Source of the DNA: 66-474 sp964489055
GTDB lineage: Bacteria > Pseudomonadota > Gammaproteobacteria > Xanthomonadales > Rhodanobacteraceae
Assembly: GCA_964489055.1 (NCBI GenBank)
Contig: CAZAXF010000048.1
Span: forward strand, 1 to 22,791
Reading direction: 5' to 3'
DNA: 22,791 nucleotides
The position numbers and the translations under genes were made by a program. This document shows positions 1-7,185 of the stretch, in pieces; the stretch's first letter is position 1; each line of letters starts with the position of its first letter. A model generated the notes under the pieces. It was not told where the DNA came from, ran no database searches, and saw only the letters and a program-made list of their open reading frames with translations.

Positions 1-593
1 TCGTCGAAGTAGTCCTCCAGCAGGCTCTGGTAGAACTGCTTGCGGTACAGGATGTCCAGGCCCAGCGTCGGCTCGTCCAGCACCAGCAGCCGCGCGTCGA
101 TGGCCATCACGATCGCCAGGTGCAACTGCACGATCATGCCCTTGGACATCTCGCGCACGCGCTGGTTGGGATGCACCTTGGTGCGTGCCAGGAAACGTTC
201 GCAGCGGGCGCGGTCGAAGCGCGGATGCACCCCGGCCACGAAGTCCACCGCCTCGCGCACGCGGATCCAGCGGGGCAGGGTGGCCACGTCGGCGATGAAG
301 CACACGTCGCGCATCAATCTCGGCCGCTCCCTGCGCGGGTCCATGCCCAGCACCTTGAGTTCGCCCTCGAAATCGGTCAGGCCCAGGATGGCCTTCAGCG
401 CGGTGGTCTTGCCCGCGCCGTTGGGGCCGATCAGGCCCACGATGCGGCCCGGACCCACGGTGAAGTCCGCCTGGTCCAGGGCGATCGCGTTCTTGTAGCG
501 CTTGGTCAGTGCGTGCGCATGCACGATCGATTCAGCCCCGGATGGCGGTGGCGCGGCGGGCCGATCCATGACGGCTTCGGTGGTGGCGTTCAT
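1..593 (-). CDS. ABC transporter ATP-binding protein (partial, C-terminus outside window)
   Basis: ATP-hydrolysing subunit of an ABC exporter. About 197 residues are visible, reading from 593 leftwards with no stop before base 1. A Walker A motif GPNGAGKT is at residues 56-63, a divergent signature (REMSKGM) comes later, and the Walker B/D-loop LLVLDEPTLGLD is near the end. This signature variant is usual in ABC-2 type exporters with a separate permease, so a permease gene probably follows to the left of the window; that is inference. The start codon overlaps the stop of the upstream GntR gene by four bases (ATGA, 590-593), implying translational coupling. Substrate cannot be told from the ATPase. 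YtrA-linked ABC systems in Gram-positives and xanthomonads respond to envelope-active compounds, so an envelope-stress or peptide efflux role is possible. Confidence 0.93.
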   Translation of the reverse strand, partial: MNATTEAVMDRPAAPPPSGAESIVHAHALTKRYKNAIALDQADFTVGPGRIVGLIGPNGAGKTTALKAILGLTDFEGELKVLGMDPRRERPRLMRDVCFIADVATLPRWIRVREAVDFVAGVHPRFDRARCERFLARTKVHPNQRVREMSKGMIVQLHLAIVMAIDARLLVLDEPTLGLDILYRKQFYQSLLEDYFD

Positions 594-970
594 TGCGGCT
601 CCTTCTTGTCGGACGCTTGGGGTGGCATGGCCAGCAGTTTCTCTGGATCAAGGTTCATGCGCTCGATGCGGGCCCGGATGCGGGGCCACTCCTCGCGCAG
701 GAAGTGTTCGCGCTCGCTCTTGAGCAAGGCCTCGTGGGCGCCTTCGGTCACGAACATGCCCAGGCCGCGGCGCTTTTCCACCAGTTGCTCGTCCACCAGT
801 TCCTGGTAGGCCTTGGAAACGGTGAGCGGGTTGATCTGGTAGTCGGCCGCGACCTGGCGCACGGAGGGCAATGCGTCGCCCTCGTTCAGCGCTCCGTCCA
901 GGATCATCGCCACCACGCGTTCGCGCAGCTGGCGATAGATCGGGACGTTGTCGTTCCACGTCACACTCAT
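590..970 (-). CDS. GntR-family transcriptional regulator, YtrA subfamily
   Basis: 126-residue repressor-type protein. A winged helix-turn-helix occupies roughly residues 10-80, with the GntR signature NVPIYRQLRERV near the N-terminus and LPSVRQVAADYQINPLTVSKAY as the DNA-reading helices. The C-terminal effector region is only about 45 residues, typical of the YtrA subfamily, which lacks a large ligand domain and regulates an adjacent ABC transporter. I start it at the ATG at 970: it gives the family-typical N-terminus and has AAGGA seven bases upstream. A longer reading from a GTG at 1042 adds 24 unlike residues and overlaps the preceding gene. It lies between the small exported protein and the ABC ATPase, sharing ATGA with the latter. 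The palindrome at 1344-1367 is its probable operator (inference). Confidence 0.9.
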   Translation of the reverse strand: MSVTWNDNVPIYRQLRERVVAMILDGALNEGDALPSVRQVAADYQINPLTVSKAYQELVDEQLVEKRRGLGMFVTEGAHEALLKSEREHFLREEWPRIRARIERMNLDPEKLLAMPPQASDKKEPQ

Positions 971-1034
971 GACCTGATCCTTTTCCGGGGTTGCCCTGTC
1001 CCCGCGCGCAAGGCGCGGGACCTCGCGGATCGCA

Positions 1035-1313
1035 TCACGCACCGACCTCGTCGGCGGCGAAAGAGTAATACGGCATCATGACCGGGCCGCGCGAGGCCGC
1101 GCCCTTGACGCCGTCAAGCCGGCGGATCTCGCGAAGCTGTTCGGGCGTGGGCGTGACATGGATCGTCGGCAACGTCTTGATGGTGCCGAGGGTTGCCTGG
1201 TTGTGCCGCAGGACGCTGTGGGCGCCGGCGTTGGTGTAGCTGGCGATGCCGTACAGGTTGGCGGCAGTGATCAGCAGTGCAGCGGCGAAAGCGATGAGTT
1301 TGCGGGTGCTCAT
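1035..1313 (-). CDS. Small exported protein of unknown function
   Basis: 92 residues. The N-terminus (MSTRKLIAFAAALLITAANL) is a positively charged start followed by a hydrophobic stretch, so it is a signal peptide or a membrane anchor. The rest is polar, with TPTPEQLREIRRLDGV as the most regular segment and no recognisable domain. It is the first gene after the promoter at 1357-1384, with GGAG a few bases upstream of the ATG, and precedes the GntR and ABC genes, so it is likely co-regulated with them. No specific function can be assigned. A periplasmic accessory or sensor role is only a guess from context. Confidence 0.75.
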   Translation of the reverse strand: MSTRKLIAFAAALLITAANLYGIASYTNAGAHSVLRHNQATLGTIKTLPTIHVTPTPEQLREIRRLDGVKGAASRGPVMMPYYSFAADEVGA

Positions 1314-1343
1314 GGCGGGTCTCCTTTAGTGACCTCGTTGACC

Positions 1344-1367
1344 AGTGTTGTAGTGAACTATAACACT
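1344..1367. promoter_or_regulatory. Palindromic operator overlapping the -10 element
   Basis: Two 10-base arms, AGTGTTGTAG (1344-1353) and CTATAACACT (1358-1367), are inverted repeats matching at 9 of 10 positions around a 4-base centre. The right arm covers the -10 box, so a bound protein would block RNA polymerase. The obvious candidate is the YtrA-like regulator of the same operon, giving autorepression. The palindrome is seen directly; the binding protein is inferred. Confidence 0.65.
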
Positions 1368-1384
1368 AAATTATGGCCTGTCAA
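1357..1384 (-). promoter_or_regulatory. Sigma-70-type promoter for the GntR/ABC operon
   Basis: On the minus strand there is a perfect -35 TTGACA (1379-1384) and a -10 TATAGT (1357-1362) separated by 16 bases. It lies about 45-70 bases upstream of the first gene of the operon. It is the best consensus promoter seen in the window, which suits a strong promoter normally held off by a repressor. Confidence 0.8.
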
Positions 1385-1588
1385 CACCCCCTGCCATCAG
1401 TCATGCATCGCCGCCGATACGCGCCATCCGGCCGGTCCGCCCGTGGCGCCGTGGGGATTTCGGGAACCTACGTGGCGGCAACGCGGTCACACGGCCACGT
1501 TGCGATTCCGCGTTGAAACGCGCAGAATGGGCAGCTTCATGCAGCAAACCAGGCGCTTGCGCGCCGCAACCACCAGAGGAATTCACAG

Positions 1589-2326
1589 ATGAAGCAGATC
1601 ATGCGGCCCACACTGGCTGCCGTTGCCGTGATCGCCGCACTGGGCGTGGCCGGTATCTCCCAGGCGCAGAACAATTCCAGCACTGCGTCCACCTACGACA
1701 AGGCCAAGGCGAGCGAGCTCATCGGCTTCCAGCTCGCCGGGCATTATCCGGAATGGGCACACAACCTGATCAGCCCGTCGGCCGTGGGTCGCGGCGTTAC
1801 CGAGGCGCTTTCGGGCCAGAAGCCCAGCGTGCCCGAGAAGGACATTCCCGGCGTCATGCAGGCCTTCCAGCAGCAGCTCAAGGCGCGCTACGAACAGATG
1901 GCCGCCGAAAACAAGAAGGCCGGCGAGGCCTACCTTGCGAAGAACAAGAACAAGCCCGGTGTGCGGGTGACGCAGGACGGCCTGCAGTACCAGATCATCA
2001 GCCAGGGCACCGGCCCGCGGCCATCGGCCTCGGATACGGTGGAAGTCACCTACACCGGCTCGTTCGTCAACGGCAAGGTGTTCGATTCTTCCAAGCTGCA
2101 CGGTGACCAGCCGGCCAAGCTGTCGCTGGACAGCGTGTTCCCCGGCTTCAAGGAAGCCATGTTGCTGATGCCGGTCGGCAGCCACTACAAGTTCGTGATC
2201 CCGTCCGACCTTGCCTACGGTTCGCAGCCCCGCAACGGGATGCTGCCCAACGAGACGTTGATCTTCGACGTCACGCTGCACAAGATCGACAAGGGTTCGG
2301 CGAACAGCAGCGCCAACAACAAGTAA
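1589..2326 (+). CDS. FKBP-type peptidyl-prolyl cis-trans isomerase, exported
   Basis: 245-residue periplasmic or outer-membrane-side folding catalyst of the Mip/FkpA type. Residues 1-26 form a signal peptide ending SQA-Q. Residues about 30-120 are an alpha-helical dimerisation-type region ending in a charged stretch (AENKKAGEAYLAKNKNK), as in Mip and FkpA. The FKBP domain runs from about 130 to 232, with TVEVTYTGSFVNGKVFDSS, FPGFKEAMLLMPVGSHYKFVIP and LAYGS as the family signatures. The tail is Ser/Asn-rich. GAGGAATTCACAG places a ribosome site correctly before the ATG. It stands alone, with a short perfect hairpin after the stop. No lipobox cysteine is seen, so it is probably soluble periplasmic. 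Confidence 0.93.
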   Translation: MKQIMRPTLAAVAVIAALGVAGISQAQNNSSTASTYDKAKASELIGFQLAGHYPEWAHNLISPSAVGRGVTEALSGQKPSVPEKDIPGVMQAFQQQLKARYEQMAAENKKAGEAYLAKNKNKPGVRVTQDGLQYQIISQGTGPRPSASDTVEVTYTGSFVNGKVFDSSKLHGDQPAKLSLDSVFPGFKEAMLLMPVGSHYKFVIPSDLAYGSQPRNGMLPNETLIFDVTLHKIDKGSANSSANNK

Positions 2327-2337
2327 GCCCGCGCGCG

Positions 2338-2359
2338 CCGGTCACGCAGGCGTGACCGG
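2338..2359 (+). terminator. Hairpin downstream of the FKBP gene
   Basis: Perfect inverted repeat CCGGTCACGC / GCGTGACCGG with a 2-base centre, starting 11 bases after the FKBP stop. There is no T-tract after it, so it may act as an RNA-stabilising 3' hairpin or weak terminator rather than a strong intrinsic terminator. Confidence 0.45.
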
Positions 2360-2465
2360 TGCAACGTCCCGGTCGGCGCCGATCGCGCGCCTTGCCGGGG
2401 CGGCCGCGTTTCCCGGCATCCATGGCGAAAGCCGTTGCTCCGCACTCACCCGCCCGCGGCAAGAA

Positions 2466-2870
2466 TGCTTGCTGCGGCGCCACGTAGCGCGCGCTCCGCG
2501 CACGACTGCTGTTGATACGGTGCCGGGAGCTTCGTGCGCGAAGCGCACGCTACCCGACTGCAGCTTCGCGCTTGTCGCGACCAGGACGTTTGCCGCGGCG
2601 TTGCGTAGCGTGCGCTCCGCGCACGATTGCTGTTGACGCGGCGGGGGAATTTCGTGCGCGAAGCGCACGCTACCCGACTGCAGCTTCGCGCTTGTCGCGA
2701 CCAGGNNNNNNNNNNNNNNNNNNNNNNNNNNNNNNNNNNNNNNNNNNNNNNNNNNNNNNNNNNNNNNNNNNNNNNNNNNNNNNNNNNNNNNNNNNNNNNN
2801 NNNNNCGCACGATTGCTGTTGACGCGGCGGGGGAATTTCGTGCGCGAAGCGCACGCTACCGGCTGGTAGT
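2466..2870. repeat. 120-bp tandem REP-like palindromic repeats, interrupted by an assembly gap
   Basis: No gene is seen between 2360 and 2931. Two adjacent 120-base units (about 2466-2585 and 2586-2705) each hold a pair of facing palindromic boxes, TAGCGTGCGCTCCGCGCACG and CGTGCGCGAAGCGCACGCTA, about 25 bases apart. The second halves of the two units are identical from the second box to the unit end. Another partial unit resumes at 2806 after the Ns and ends about 2862, where the sequence diverges. The facing boxes have the form of a REP doublet (BIME). The copy number is unknown because the gap falls within the repeat. Confidence 0.85.
2706..2805. other. Assembly gap (100 N)
   Basis: A run of exactly 100 undetermined bases, the usual placeholder length for a gap of unknown size. 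The sequence on both sides belongs to the same tandem repeat. The phase across the gap is not a multiple of the 120-base period, so the true length is different. Confidence 0.98.
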
Positions 2871-2931
2871 CGTTCCGCGGCCACCGTGTTGCGCCGAATT
2901 GACCCCGTCATTCCGGACGCGGCCCGCCACG

Positions 2932-3270
2932 CTACGGCCGTGCGATCGCCTCGACCCGTGCCGCGCAGCCGAAGTCGTTCATCGACAGGCCACCGACGTC
3001 GTGCGTGGACCAGTGCACGACGCAGCGGTTGTAGCCGACTTCGAGGTCCGGATGGTGGTCCTGGCGGTTGGCCATCCAGCCGATCGCATTGACGAATCCC
3101 AGCGTCTCGTAGAAGTTCGAGAACTTGAATGCCTTGACGATCGACTTTCCGTCGTCGGCAGCCTTCCAGTCGGGCAGCAGTGCCAGCAATTCGCGCACGC
3201 GCTCCGCGTCCAGGGCGCTCTCGCCCTTGCGGGGCTTGCAGTCGAGTGCGGCCAGCTCGTCCAGGGTCAT
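2932..3270 (-). CDS. phhB: Pterin-4a-carbinolamine dehydratase
   Basis: 112-residue protein that dehydrates 4a-hydroxytetrahydropterin, regenerating the pterin cofactor after aromatic amino-acid hydroxylation; in some bacteria it also moonlights in gene control. The length and the family core are normal: WMANRQDHHPDLEVGYNRC followed by VVHWSTHDVGGLS, which holds the His pair and the later His of the active site. Its ATG overlaps the stop of the upstream cytochrome gene by four bases (ATGA, 3267-3270), so it is translated with it. No phenylalanine hydroxylase gene is nearby, so the hydroxylase is either elsewhere or absent. The pairing with cytochromes is unusual and its meaning is not clear. 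Confidence 0.93.
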   Translation of the reverse strand: MTLDELAALDCKPRKGESALDAERVRELLALLPDWKAADDGKSIVKAFKFSNFYETLGFVNAIGWMANRQDHHPDLEVGYNRCVVHWSTHDVGGLSMNDFGCAARVEAIARP

Positions 3271-3641
3271 GGCGAACTCAGTCCCTCGCCACTGCCCTGG
3301 ACCTTGCCGTGCAGGTCGGAAAGCTTGCTCGGCAGGCTGGCGAAGAAAGCGGTGATGTCCTCGATGTCCTGGTCGCTGAGCGGCGCGGCCATGCCGTTCA
3401 TGATGGCGTTGGTGCGCTCGCCGCTCTTGTATTCGTGCAGGGCCCGTTCCAGGTAGTCCTGGTACTGGCCGGCCAGGGCGGGGTAATTGGGCGCGATGCC
3501 GTTGCCGTCCTTGCCGTGGCAGGCCTCGCAGGAGGCGGCCTTCTTCTTGCCCGCGGCAATGTTGCCCTTGGCCGAGGCGGTGCCGAAGCTCAATGCCAGC
3601 GCCGCGGCCAGCAGGGAAACGAGAATGGTGCGTGACTGCAT
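3267..3641 (-). CDS. Class I monohaem cytochrome c, exported (second of a pair)
   Basis: 124-residue periplasmic electron carrier. The signal peptide is residues 1-24 (cleavage after ASA). The haem c attachment motif CEACH lies just after it, and the distal Met ligand is probably in the MNGMAAPLSDQDIEDI segment. The fold resembles cytochrome c553/c4 halves (NYPALAGQ, DIEDITAFFASLP). The ATG at 3641 gives a proper signal peptide; longer in-frame readings run through the neighbouring cytochrome gene. It starts 11 bases after the preceding cytochrome and overlaps the dehydratase by four bases. The last 20 residues are a polar Ser/Gly tail. Confidence 0.9.
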   Translation of the reverse strand: MQSRTILVSLLAAALALSFGTASAKGNIAAGKKKAASCEACHGKDGNGIAPNYPALAGQYQDYLERALHEYKSGERTNAIMNGMAAPLSDQDIEDITAFFASLPSKLSDLHGKVQGSGEGLSSP

Positions 3642-3652
3642 GACAAGTCCCC

Positions 3653-3994
3653 TCAGTTCTGGTGCAGTTGCTTGGGCGCGAGGCTGGACAGGTACGCCGC
3701 GATGTTCTCGATCTGCTGCTCGGTCAGGCTGGACGCCTGTGCGTGCATGGTCGGGAACTTGCGGGCGCCGCTCTTGTACTCGTTGAGCGCGTCGATGATG
3801 TACTGCTCGTTCTGGCCGGCGATCCGTGGCACGTGGTATTGCGGATACACGGTTTCGTACCCGGTGACTCCGTGGCAGCCGTGGCACGAATACACCTCGA
3901 GCTTGCCCTTGGCCGCATCGCCCTTGGCGAATGCGGTGGACGCGAAACAGGCGAGTCCCGCCAGGACGAAAACAGTCAGCACCGATCGGATCAT
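3653..3994 (-). CDS. Class I monohaem cytochrome c, exported (first of a pair)
   Basis: 113-residue periplasmic cytochrome. The signal peptide ends near TAFA (residue 23). The haem motif CHGCH follows, then YHVPRIAGQNEQYIIDALNEYKSGARKFPTMHAQASSLTEQQIENIAAYLSSL, the usual class I helix layout with a Met/His-bearing loop. It is paralogous to the next gene (matching AGQ..Y, EYKSG.R and I..I.A.. segments), so the two look like a tandem duplication, comparable to the two halves of dihaem cytochrome c4 split into separate proteins. Start at 3994 chosen for the signal peptide and a GGGGAG site upstream. Likely partners are terminal oxidases or reductases encoded elsewhere. Confidence 0.9.
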   Translation of the reverse strand: MIRSVLTVFVLAGLACFASTAFAKGDAAKGKLEVYSCHGCHGVTGYETVYPQYHVPRIAGQNEQYIIDALNEYKSGARKFPTMHAQASSLTEQQIENIAAYLSSLAPKQLHQN

Positions 3995-4043
3995 GTTCTT
4001 GCACTCCCCCGCGAGCGGCCGCAGCCGCGGTTGCCAAGGCCAA

Positions 4044-4074
4044 AGTATAGCTTGTGAAGGCGCACTCCTGACAA
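4044..4074 (-). promoter_or_regulatory. Putative promoter of the cytochrome/phhB operon
   Basis: On the minus strand there is a -10 TATACT (4044-4049) and a -35-like TTGTCA (4069-4074) with a 19-base spacer, about 50 bases before the first cytochrome gene. The -10 is good; the long spacer makes the -35 assignment uncertain. Confidence 0.4.
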
Positions 4075-4164
4075 GGGCGCGCGGAAACGCTGCGCGCCGA
4101 TGCATGGATCAAGCGCTCGTCCGGACGTCATCGGATGGCGTCACGGCGGGCGCTTGCGGTGTGC

Positions 4165-4512
4165 TCAACCCTGGTGCGCAGCGGTGTGCTGGCGCATGGT
4201 GTCGATGGCGAGCGCCGAGTGCGCGTAGGCACCGCCGGCGCGCATTTCCGCCGCGACCCAGATCGCTTCCATGATCTGCTGCTCGGTCGCGCCGGCCTTC
4301 AGCGCGCCGCGGGTGTGACCCTTGATGCAGTACGGGCACTGCGTGGTGTGCGCGACCGCCACCGCGATCAGTTGCTTGGTCACCGCCGGCAGCGCGCCGT
4401 CGGCGAACACCGCGCGGCTGAAATTCTGGAAGGCTTCCAGCGGCGCCGGTGCCAGTTCCTTGCGCTTGCGCGCGATGTCGGCGCCGGATTCGGGATACAT
4501 CGCATGGTCCAT
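4165..4512 (-). CDS. Carboxymuconolactone decarboxylase/AhpD-family protein
   Basis: 115 residues, all-helical CMD fold. The motif CPYCIKGH (C59, C62, H66) is the redox-active CxxC-x3-H of the AhpD-like branch, used as a peroxidase or for disulfide reduction with alkyl hydroperoxide reductases. The enzyme gamma-carboxymuconolactone decarboxylase itself lacks this pair, so a peroxidase-type role is more likely than aromatic degradation. The ATG at 4512 has AAGGAG at the right distance; longer readings add an unlike N-terminus. No regulator or ahpC lies beside it; it appears to be a single gene. Confidence 0.88.
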   Translation of the reverse strand: MDHAMYPESGADIARKRKELAPAPLEAFQNFSRAVFADGALPAVTKQLIAVAVAHTTQCPYCIKGHTRGALKAGATEQQIMEAIWVAAEMRAGGAYAHSALAIDTMRQHTAAHQG

Positions 4513-5008
4513 GGTGGTTCTCCTTCGGGTCGATTGCCTGAAATCACCTACTGTACGCCGCTTGGCTGCGTATGCATTGCCGCAGGTCAGACTTTCGTGG
4601 TCCGTGGGGCCGCAACATGCCTGACCGGTGGCGTCAGGCAAGAAGCCGCAGTCCGCAAATGAACGCGAAGAACGCAAGTGGAGCGACAAAACGGTCAAGC
4701 AGGAATGTCTCCCTCTCCCCCAACAGGTTCACCGTTGGGGGAGAGGGCAGGGGTGAGGGGGCCCAGCCTTGTGGCTTGCGGTGGATTGGCATGCGAGCGA
4801 GGTCCAGACCCGATTTCCCCGCTTTGAATGTACCCGCATCGCACGATGAAACCCGGCCCCCTCACCCAACCCTCTCCCCCGCAACAATTTGCGGGGGAGA
4901 GGACTTTCAATGCGATGCGCGATCCGATCGGGAACGTTCCGGCACCGGCACCGGCGTGCCGCGAAGCCGGGGTTTGCCAACGGCTGCGGGTAATGGTCTG
5001 ATGGACCC
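4513..5008. other. Gene-free region upstream of the nfeD operon
   Basis: About 500 bases without a convincing gene on either strand. It holds a short hairpin with 8-base arms TGCCTGAC/GTCAGGCA (4618-4640), the large palindromic element at 4711-4902 described separately, and a perfect 10-base palindrome GGAACGTTCC (4931-4940) about 70 bases before the nfeD start that could be a regulator site. No consensus promoter was recognised. Confidence 0.6.
4711..4902. repeat. Nested palindromic repeat element (two hairpins in a larger inverted repeat)
   Basis: First hairpin: arms CCCTCTCCCCCAAC (4711-4724) and its exact complement (4734-4747), 9-base loop. Second hairpin: arms CCTCTCCCCCGCAA (4871-4884) and its complement (4889-4902), 4-base loop. 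Between them, 13-base segments 4751-4763 and 4855-4867 are exact inverted copies, so the whole is a symmetric element of about 190 bases. CTCTCCCC-type palindromes of this kind are common dispersed repeats in proteobacterial genomes. It is probably a non-coding interspersed element or MITE-like unit. Confidence 0.75.
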
Positions 5009-6388
5009 ATGAAGAAGTGGCGTTCCGGAATCTGGGGATTGCTTGCGTTGCTGGGATTGGCGGCGGCGTACGCGGCCGCGCCGCAGCCGGAGGCGGCGCA
5101 ACCCCTGGTGGTCGAATTGCACGTGGACGGGGCGATCAGCCCGGCCAGCGCCGACTACATCGTGCGCGGCATCGAGGACGCCAACGCGCGGCATGCCGAG
5201 GCGGTGGTGCTCACGATGGACACGCCCGGCGGCCTGTCCAGTTCCATGCGCGACGTGATCAAGGCGATCCTGGCGTCCGACGCTCCGGTGATCGGTTACG
5301 TGGCGCCATCCGGCGCACGCGCGGCCAGCGCCGGCACCTACATCATGTACGCCTGCCACGTCGCCGCGATGGCGCCGGCGACCAACATCGGCGCCGCAAC
5401 GCCGGTATCGATCGGCGGCGGGGGCACCCTGCCGGTTCCCTCGCCGGGTTCCACCAACGGCAAGCCGGCCACGCAGCCCACCGAAAGCACCGAGACGCTG
5501 AAGGTCACCAACGACGCGGTGGCCTACATCCGCGCGCTGGCCGAGCGCCGCGACCGCAATGCCGACTGGGCCGAGAAGGCCGTGCGCGAGGCAGTCAGCG
5601 TGTCCGCCGACGAAGCACTGAAGCTGCACGTGGTCGACCTGATCGCGCCCAGCGTGACGCAGCTGCTCATCGACGTGGATGGCCGCAAGGTCGAGACCGT
5701 CGCCGGCACCCGCGTGCTGCACACGCGCGGCGGCGAAATCGAGAGCATCACGCCCGGCTGGCGCAGTCGGTTCCTGGGCGTGATCGCCAATCCCTCGGTG
5801 GCCTATATCCTGTTGCTGCTCGGCCTTGGCGGGCTGGTGATGGAAGGCATGCACCCGGGCGGCATCCTGCCGGGTGTGGTCGGCGCGATCTGCCTGTTGC
5901 TGGCGCTGTATGCGTTCCAGTTGCTGCCGGTCAACTTCGCGGGGCTTGGCCTGATCATCCTCGGCGTGATCCTGATCGTCTCCGAGGCATTCGTTCCCGC
6001 CTACGGGATACTTGGCACCGGCGGGGTGATTTCCTTCGTGATCGGATCGGTGATCCTCATGCACACGGGCGTACCGGGTTATGGAGTGGCGTTGCCGGTG
6101 GTGGTGGGCGTGGCCATCGCGGCCGCGGGCATCCTGGTCGGGATCGTGTGGATGGCATTGCGTTCGCACAAGTCGCCGGTTGTCAGCGGGCGCGAGGAAA
6201 TGGTGGGCGCCATCGGCGAGGTCGTGGAAGATTTCGAGGGCCGCGGTACGATCCACGTCCACGGAGAGCGCTGGCAGGCCCGTTCCGACGTGCCGCTGAA
6301 ACGCGGCCAGACCGTTGCCGTCACGGCGATGCACGGGCTGATCCTGACCGTGAAACCCGTGACCGATCCCCAGGAGGTTTCCCCATGA
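5009..6388 (+). CDS. nfeD: NfeD-family membrane serine protease (ClpP-class, long form)
   Basis: 459 residues. Signal/anchor helix 1-24; ClpP-like protease domain about 33-215 with the substrate loop MDTPGGLSSSMRD, catalytic Ser107 in SGARAASAGTYI and the probable general-base Lys165 in ETLKVTNDAVAYIRALAE. Four to five membrane helices follow (about 265-390), then a C-terminal NfeD OB-fold domain (about 400-455). In archaeal homologues this long form cleaves stomatin. That fits here: the next gene is a slipin/stomatin whose ATG overlaps this stop (ATGA, 6385-6388). The pair is a known membrane-quality-control module. A palindrome at 4931-4940 lies upstream. All key residues are present, so it should be an active protease. 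Confidence 0.93.
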   Translation: MKKWRSGIWGLLALLGLAAAYAAAPQPEAAQPLVVELHVDGAISPASADYIVRGIEDANARHAEAVVLTMDTPGGLSSSMRDVIKAILASDAPVIGYVAPSGARAASAGTYIMYACHVAAMAPATNIGAATPVSIGGGGTLPVPSPGSTNGKPATQPTESTETLKVTNDAVAYIRALAERRDRNADWAEKAVREAVSVSADEALKLHVVDLIAPSVTQLLIDVDGRKVETVAGTRVLHTRGGEIESITPGWRSRFLGVIANPSVAYILLLLGLGGLVMEGMHPGGILPGVVGAICLLLALYAFQLLPVNFAGLGLIILGVILIVSEAFVPAYGILGTGGVISFVIGSVILMHTGVPGYGVALPVVVGVAIAAAGILVGIVWMALRSHKSPVVSGREEMVGAIGEVVEDFEGRGTIHVHGERWQARSDVPLKRGQTVAVTAMHGLILTVKPVTDPQEVSP

Positions 6389-7167
6389 GTTTCTATCCAA
6401 TCATCGCCGTGATCGTGGTGATCGTGCTGATCATCCTGCTTTCGGCCATCAAGGTCCTGCGCGAGTACGACCGCGGCGTGGTGTTCCTGTTCGGCCGCTT
6501 CCAGTCGGTCAAGGGCCCGGGCATCATCATCCTGATCCCGGTGGTGCAGCAGATGGTGCGGGTCGACCTGCGCACGATCGTGCTGGACGTGCCGCCGCAG
6601 GACGTGATTTCCCGGGACAACGTGCCGGTCAAGGTCAACGCGATGATCCTCTACCGCGTGGTGGATCCGGAAAAGGCGGTGATCCAGGTGGAGGACGCGC
6701 GCGAGGCCACCAGCCAGCTCGCCCAGACCACGCTGCGCTCGGTACTGGGCCGGCACGAGCTGGATGAAATGCTGGCCGAACGCGACAAGCTCAATGCCGA
6801 CATCCAGGAAATCCTCGACCAGCACACCGATGCCTGGGGCATCAAGGTGTCCAACGTCGAGATCAAGCAGGTGGACCTGGAAGAGAGCATGTACCGCGCG
6901 ATTTCGCGCCAGGCCGAGGCCGAGCGCCAGCGCCGCGCCAAGATCATCAACGCCGAGGGCGAACTGCAGGCATCGGAAAAGCTGATGCAGGCGGCGCAGA
7001 CGCTGATGCAGCAGCCGCAGTCGATCCAGTTGCGCTACCTGCAGACACTGGTGGAGGTGGCCGGCGACAAGACCACCACGCTCGCCTTCCCGCTGCCGCT
7101 GGACCTGATCGAACCGCTGCTGGGCAAACTGCGCAAGAGCGCGGGCGGCGAGCCGCCGGCCGGCTGA
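6385..7167 (+). CDS. Slipin/stomatin-like SPFH-domain membrane protein
   Basis: 260 residues. One N-terminal membrane helix (about 3-24) is followed by the SPFH/band-7 domain (about 28-190; EYDRGVVFLFGRFQSVKGPG, VDLRTIVLDVPPQDVISRDN, VKVNAMILYRVVDPEKAV) and a helical, coiled-coil-prone segment rich in Glu/Arg/Ala (about 175-215). The protein forms large ring or cage oligomers in the membrane and recruits the NfeD protease. AGGAGG at 6372-6377 sits upstream of the ATG at 6385; the four-base overlap with nfeD and shared transcript support a functional complex. The C-terminal tail is short and Gly/Pro-rich. Confidence 0.94.
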   Translation: MSFYPIIAVIVVIVLIILLSAIKVLREYDRGVVFLFGRFQSVKGPGIIILIPVVQQMVRVDLRTIVLDVPPQDVISRDNVPVKVNAMILYRVVDPEKAVIQVEDAREATSQLAQTTLRSVLGRHELDEMLAERDKLNADIQEILDQHTDAWGIKVSNVEIKQVDLEESMYRAISRQAEAERQRRAKIINAEGELQASEKLMQAAQTLMQQPQSIQLRYLQTLVEVAGDKTTTLAFPLPLDLIEPLLGKLRKSAGGEPPAG

Positions 7168-7185
7168 CCGGCAGAGCCGGGCCTG

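Noticed and set aside
971..1042. Extended N-terminus of the GntR regulator from a GTG at 1042
   Set aside because: Overlaps the preceding gene, is unlike the family, and the ATG at 970 has a proper ribosome site.
5017..6384. Long N-terminal extension of the slipin reading frame
   Set aside because: Its upstream part is nfeD read out of frame (Arg/Gly-rich); the slipin starts at the ATG 6385 after AGGAGG.
4907..6400. 497-residue frame on the minus strand
   Set aside because: Opposite nfeD, rich in His/Gln/Arg/Asp, no domain; antisense artefact.
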